NCBI GenBank assembly: GCA_036835375.1
Contig: DAITMB010000002.1
Location: forward strand, 1 to 64,000
Origin: JANQTF01 sp036835375
Lineage (GTDB): Bacteria > Bacteroidota > Bacteroidia > J057
Direction: 5' to 3'
Length of the DNA stretch: 64,000 bases
The notes under the pieces are model-generated. The model was not told the DNA's origin and made no database searches. It saw only the letters and a program-made list of their open reading frames with translations. Positions 62,158 through 64,000 of this stretch are shown here, piece after piece; within the stretch, counting starts at the first letter, position 1, and each line of letters begins with the position of its first letter. The position numbers and the translations under genes were made by a program.

Positions 62158-63096
62158 CTAGTAAACCAGCTTTTCGTATTCACTCACGAATCGGCGATCA
62201 AACCAAATAATGGCAAACGTAGCCGCCATTAGCACCAATATTCCTGACAATCCATTCACGCCGGCCAAGTAGGGATTGCTGTTCCAAAAGAACAACGTGG
62301 AAAGGCCGCCAACTTGCGCTAACACACTCGAAAAAGTGGCGGAGGCATATACGCTCCTCGTCTTAAGGCTCAGCCAAGCGAGCGGGAAGGCCATGGATAA
62401 ATGAAAACCCATTATGCTGAGGAACATCGGGAGGTAGGCCCATGACCAACCGGGAAGGATTTGGATGACCAGCATACTTTGCCAGGCACCTACCAACAAG
62501 CCAAGAACAGTATTTCCCCCCAAGAAACCCAAGGGTTGCAACTCCCTGAGCAAGTATCCGCGAAATCCCATTTCTCCCCCAAGGTGCATTAGAAGGCCGA
62601 TGGTGGATCCGATGACGAGGATCAATCCCAATAGGGTCAAAAAGGTTCCCCAAAAATCCTGTTGAGAAAGCGCCAGCGCCAAATTGACCTTCAATCCTCC
62701 ACTCATCCAATCCGGCATGAGTTGGAGGAAGCTTCCAAGGGTATTCCCTAGTATTTCAATCCTACCAAAGCCCGGCGTGTGGAGCAAGTTGCCCATCACG
62801 TACACGATTCCAAGCGTGATCGCCAAAATGGCTAATGGGGCAAAAACCGTGAGCGCAATCCAACGGTAGTCGTAGTATTTCCGATTCCAGCCCATCCCGG
62901 CAGTTGAGGACTGAAAGACCCATTTTCTCATCACGATCGCAGCCAAAAAAGGGCCGAGGCTGTATGTAAAGGCTTGCAGAATGGACCCAGCCAATCCTTC
63001 TAGTCCTACCCAGCCGGGAACTAATCCTGCTGCCCAACTGATTCCGAAGGCCAGCATCACGAACATCCACACATTTGGCCGGGCAAGAACTTGCAT
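62158..63096 (-). CDS. CPBP-family membrane protein with altered motif
   Basis: A 312-residue inner-membrane protein with about eight helices. Motif 1 of the CPBP (Rce1-like) family, EExxxR, appears as GGEMGFRGYLL, so the first Glu is replaced by Gly. The later WxxxxF-like and Phe-x-x-x-His-type elements (GFHLSMAFPLAW) are partly kept. Catalytic competence is therefore doubtful. CPBP proteins in bacteria are linked to prenyl-peptide processing or bacteriocin immunity. The ATG at 63096 begins the first hydrophobic stretch; a longer frame upstream is not supported. Confidence 0.8.
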   Translation of the reverse strand: MQVLARPNVWMFVMLAFGISWAAGLVPGWVGLEGLAGSILQAFTYSLGPFLAAIVMRKWVFQSSTAGMGWNRKYYDYRWIALTVFAPLAILAITLGIVYVMGNLLHTPGFGRIEILGNTLGSFLQLMPDWMSGGLKVNLALALSQQDFWGTFLTLLGLILVIGSTIGLLMHLGGEMGFRGYLLRELQPLGFLGGNTVLGLLVGAWQSMLVIQILPGWSWAYLPMFLSIMGFHLSMAFPLAWLSLKTRSVYASATFSSVLAQVGGLSTLFFWNSNPYLAGVNGLSGILVLMAATFAIIWFDRRFVSEYEKLVY

Positions 63097-63230
63097 AATT
63101 AGTGTTTTTTGAGATTGCTCATGAAACGTGGACAGGCATGAAAAGATACGCAGGCCACCCTCGATATACAAACCCAACCCGACAAATTGACCGCCACTTT
63201 CAACGAAATCATGTGCCATGAAATAGAAAC

Positions 63231-63260
63231 AGCCCGATGTAGCCATAACTACATCGGGCT
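63231..63260 (-). terminator. Terminator of the PpiD/SurA-like gene
   Basis: A 12-bp perfect stem (63231-63242 with 63249-63260), a six-base loop and a GTTTCTATTTC tail on the minus strand. It lies 20 bases after the stop at 63279 and separates that gene from the CPBP gene. Confidence 0.82.
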
Positions 63261-63278
63261 GCCAAATGATTTGTCGAA

Positions 63279-64000
63279 TTATCGTTGTTGGAAAGTATTC
63301 TCGGCTTTCGCACGGAGGTCTTCTACGCCAGCGATTTCGCGCAACGCCGGATATGCCTTCGACCGGAGGGTAGATCCGCCCTGTGTCTGCTGCGAAATCA
63401 CCGAATTCGCTAAGATAGCAGGATCCGGTTCGGGTGCCTCTTGGATCCCCGTCACTTGCACCACATACACGCCATTGAGGCCCACGAGAGGGGAAGATAC
63501 TTGGCCTTCAGTCATCCCAGAGATTTTACCAATGATGAAAGCGTCTGGTCCAATACCTGGAATGGTAGAAGTCTCAAAAGAAATGCTCGTGGCAGTATTG
63601 ATATAGGCTCCGGCTCCATGTGCCGCATTGTAAGCGTCGCGCATGGCATTCAGGTCGCTGCTCGCGATGCCGCTCAAGCGCTCGCGAATGATTTTTCCTT
63701 TTTTCTCATCCCGTACTTTCTGTGTTACGCCATCTCTCACAGTCTCATCGTCCAAGGCCAGCAGCCCTTTGGGTGACTTCTTGGAAACTTGGGCTACGAC
63801 GAGCTTATTTGAGTTGACACGAAACACGCGAGAAGTTGCTCCTTCGTCAGCGTAAAGAGCCCATACGATCACATCGCGGCCGCCATTTACGCCTGGCAAA
63901 GTGCGAGAGGCAGGGGTAAGTCCCGCAGAGGCGAAGGCGACTTTGCCTACTTCTTCCGCTACTTGATTAATGTTTTTAGACTCGTTGAGTTTAGCTGCAA
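63279..64000 (-). CDS. PpiD/SurA-like peptidyl-prolyl isomerase, C-terminal part
   Basis: About 240 codons of the C-terminus are visible, and the frame is open to the edge of the window at 64000, so the N-terminus is cut off. The visible part has a strand-helix pattern (VFRVNSNKLVVAQVSKKSPKG, then VGLNGVYVVQVTGIQEAPEPDP) and a helical end (SKAYPALREIAGVEDLRAKAENTFQQR), matching the C-terminal region of Bacteroidota periplasmic PpiD chaperones (SurA_N_3 / rotamase type). These help outer-membrane and secreted proteins fold. An intact parvulin domain cannot be confirmed here. Confidence 0.82.
   Translation of the reverse strand, partial: AAKLNESKNINQVAEEVGKVAFASAGLTPASRTLPGVNGGRDVIVWALYADEGATSRVFRVNSNKLVVAQVSKKSPKGLLALDDETVRDGVTQKVRDEKKGKIIRERLSGIASSDLNAMRDAYNAAHGAGAYINTATSISFETSTIPGIGPDAFIIGKISGMTEGQVSSPLVGLNGVYVVQVTGIQEAPEPDPAILANSVISQQTQGGSTLRSKAYPALREIAGVEDLRAKAENTFQQR

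Noticed and set aside
1..64000. tRNA, rRNA or CRISPR array
   Set aside because: Intergenic stretches were read for T-loop motifs and regular repeats by eye; none were convincing. A covariance-model scan could still find a small RNA.

Overview
The window is a draft scaffold (three placeholder runs of 100 N) from a bacterium of the phylum Bacteroidota, probably a marine-type lineage near the Saprospiria or Cytophagia. The reasons are a C-terminal type IX secretion sorting domain with SprB-like repeats (36625-39330), an S46 dipeptidyl-peptidase, DUF4397, DUF4846, DUF2891 and DUF4403 families, a Bacteroidota-type ParC, many lipoproteins and barrel-like surface proteins, and a TAnnTTTG -7 box. GC content looks close to 50 percent. 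No rRNA, tRNA, CRISPR array or intact insertion sequence was seen. The phylum is well supported; the finer placement is a guess.

Left third (1-22.4 kb): an S46 peptidase; two tandem paralogous surface proteins around gap 1; an LVIVD-repeat lipoprotein; a sugar kinase overlapping a HAD phosphatase; ispF; recX facing a Nudix hydrolase; a lone crtI; mscL; an orphan LolD/MacB-type ATPase; mgtE with an overlooked 53-residue membrane protein upstream; a glycerol-type aquaporin; an NhaC antiporter carrying an extra N-terminal ectodomain; and a DUF4846 lipoprotein.

Middle (22.4-40.7 kb): a 1167-residue ThuA / sugar dehydrogenase / PKD / cytochrome c lipoprotein; tsaB and queA (both tRNA modification) convergent; a translationally coupled trio of DUF4397 lipoprotein, barrel protein and undecaprenyl-phosphate sugar transferase; parC interrupted by gap 2; an ArsR regulator; the large T9SS cargo protein; and a MurG-like glycosyltransferase. 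After this comes a 667-base stretch (40683-41349) without a conventional gene. It holds three strong hairpins, a candidate 39-residue cationic peptide gene and a possible small RNA or micro-ORF unit.

Right third (41.3-64 kb): an SPFH/SHOCT protein, a membrane class III cyclase and a TrpF-like pseudoenzyme. Next is a 1249-residue protein of ten cysteine-paired PKD-like repeats with five C-terminal membrane helices, whose apparent lack of a signal peptide is explained by a TAG codon directly after an upstream ATG. It is followed by a STAS-PAS-PAS histidine kinase, a DegP/HtrA protease, a low-molecular-weight phosphatase, DUF4403, a prolyl oligopeptidase, an M20 deacetylase, an SDR, recO coupled to an unknown gene, an eroded Rpn nuclease pseudogene (with gap 3 in its GREE repeat), a CPBP protein with a degenerate motif, and the end of a PpiD/SurA-like gene running off the window.

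Most of the window is ordinary chromosomal housekeeping and envelope biology. I see no complete defence, secretion or biosynthetic cluster. The most unusual items are the ten-repeat PKD protein with its start-adjacent amber codon, the small-gene region at 40.8-41.2 kb, and the decayed Rpn gene.
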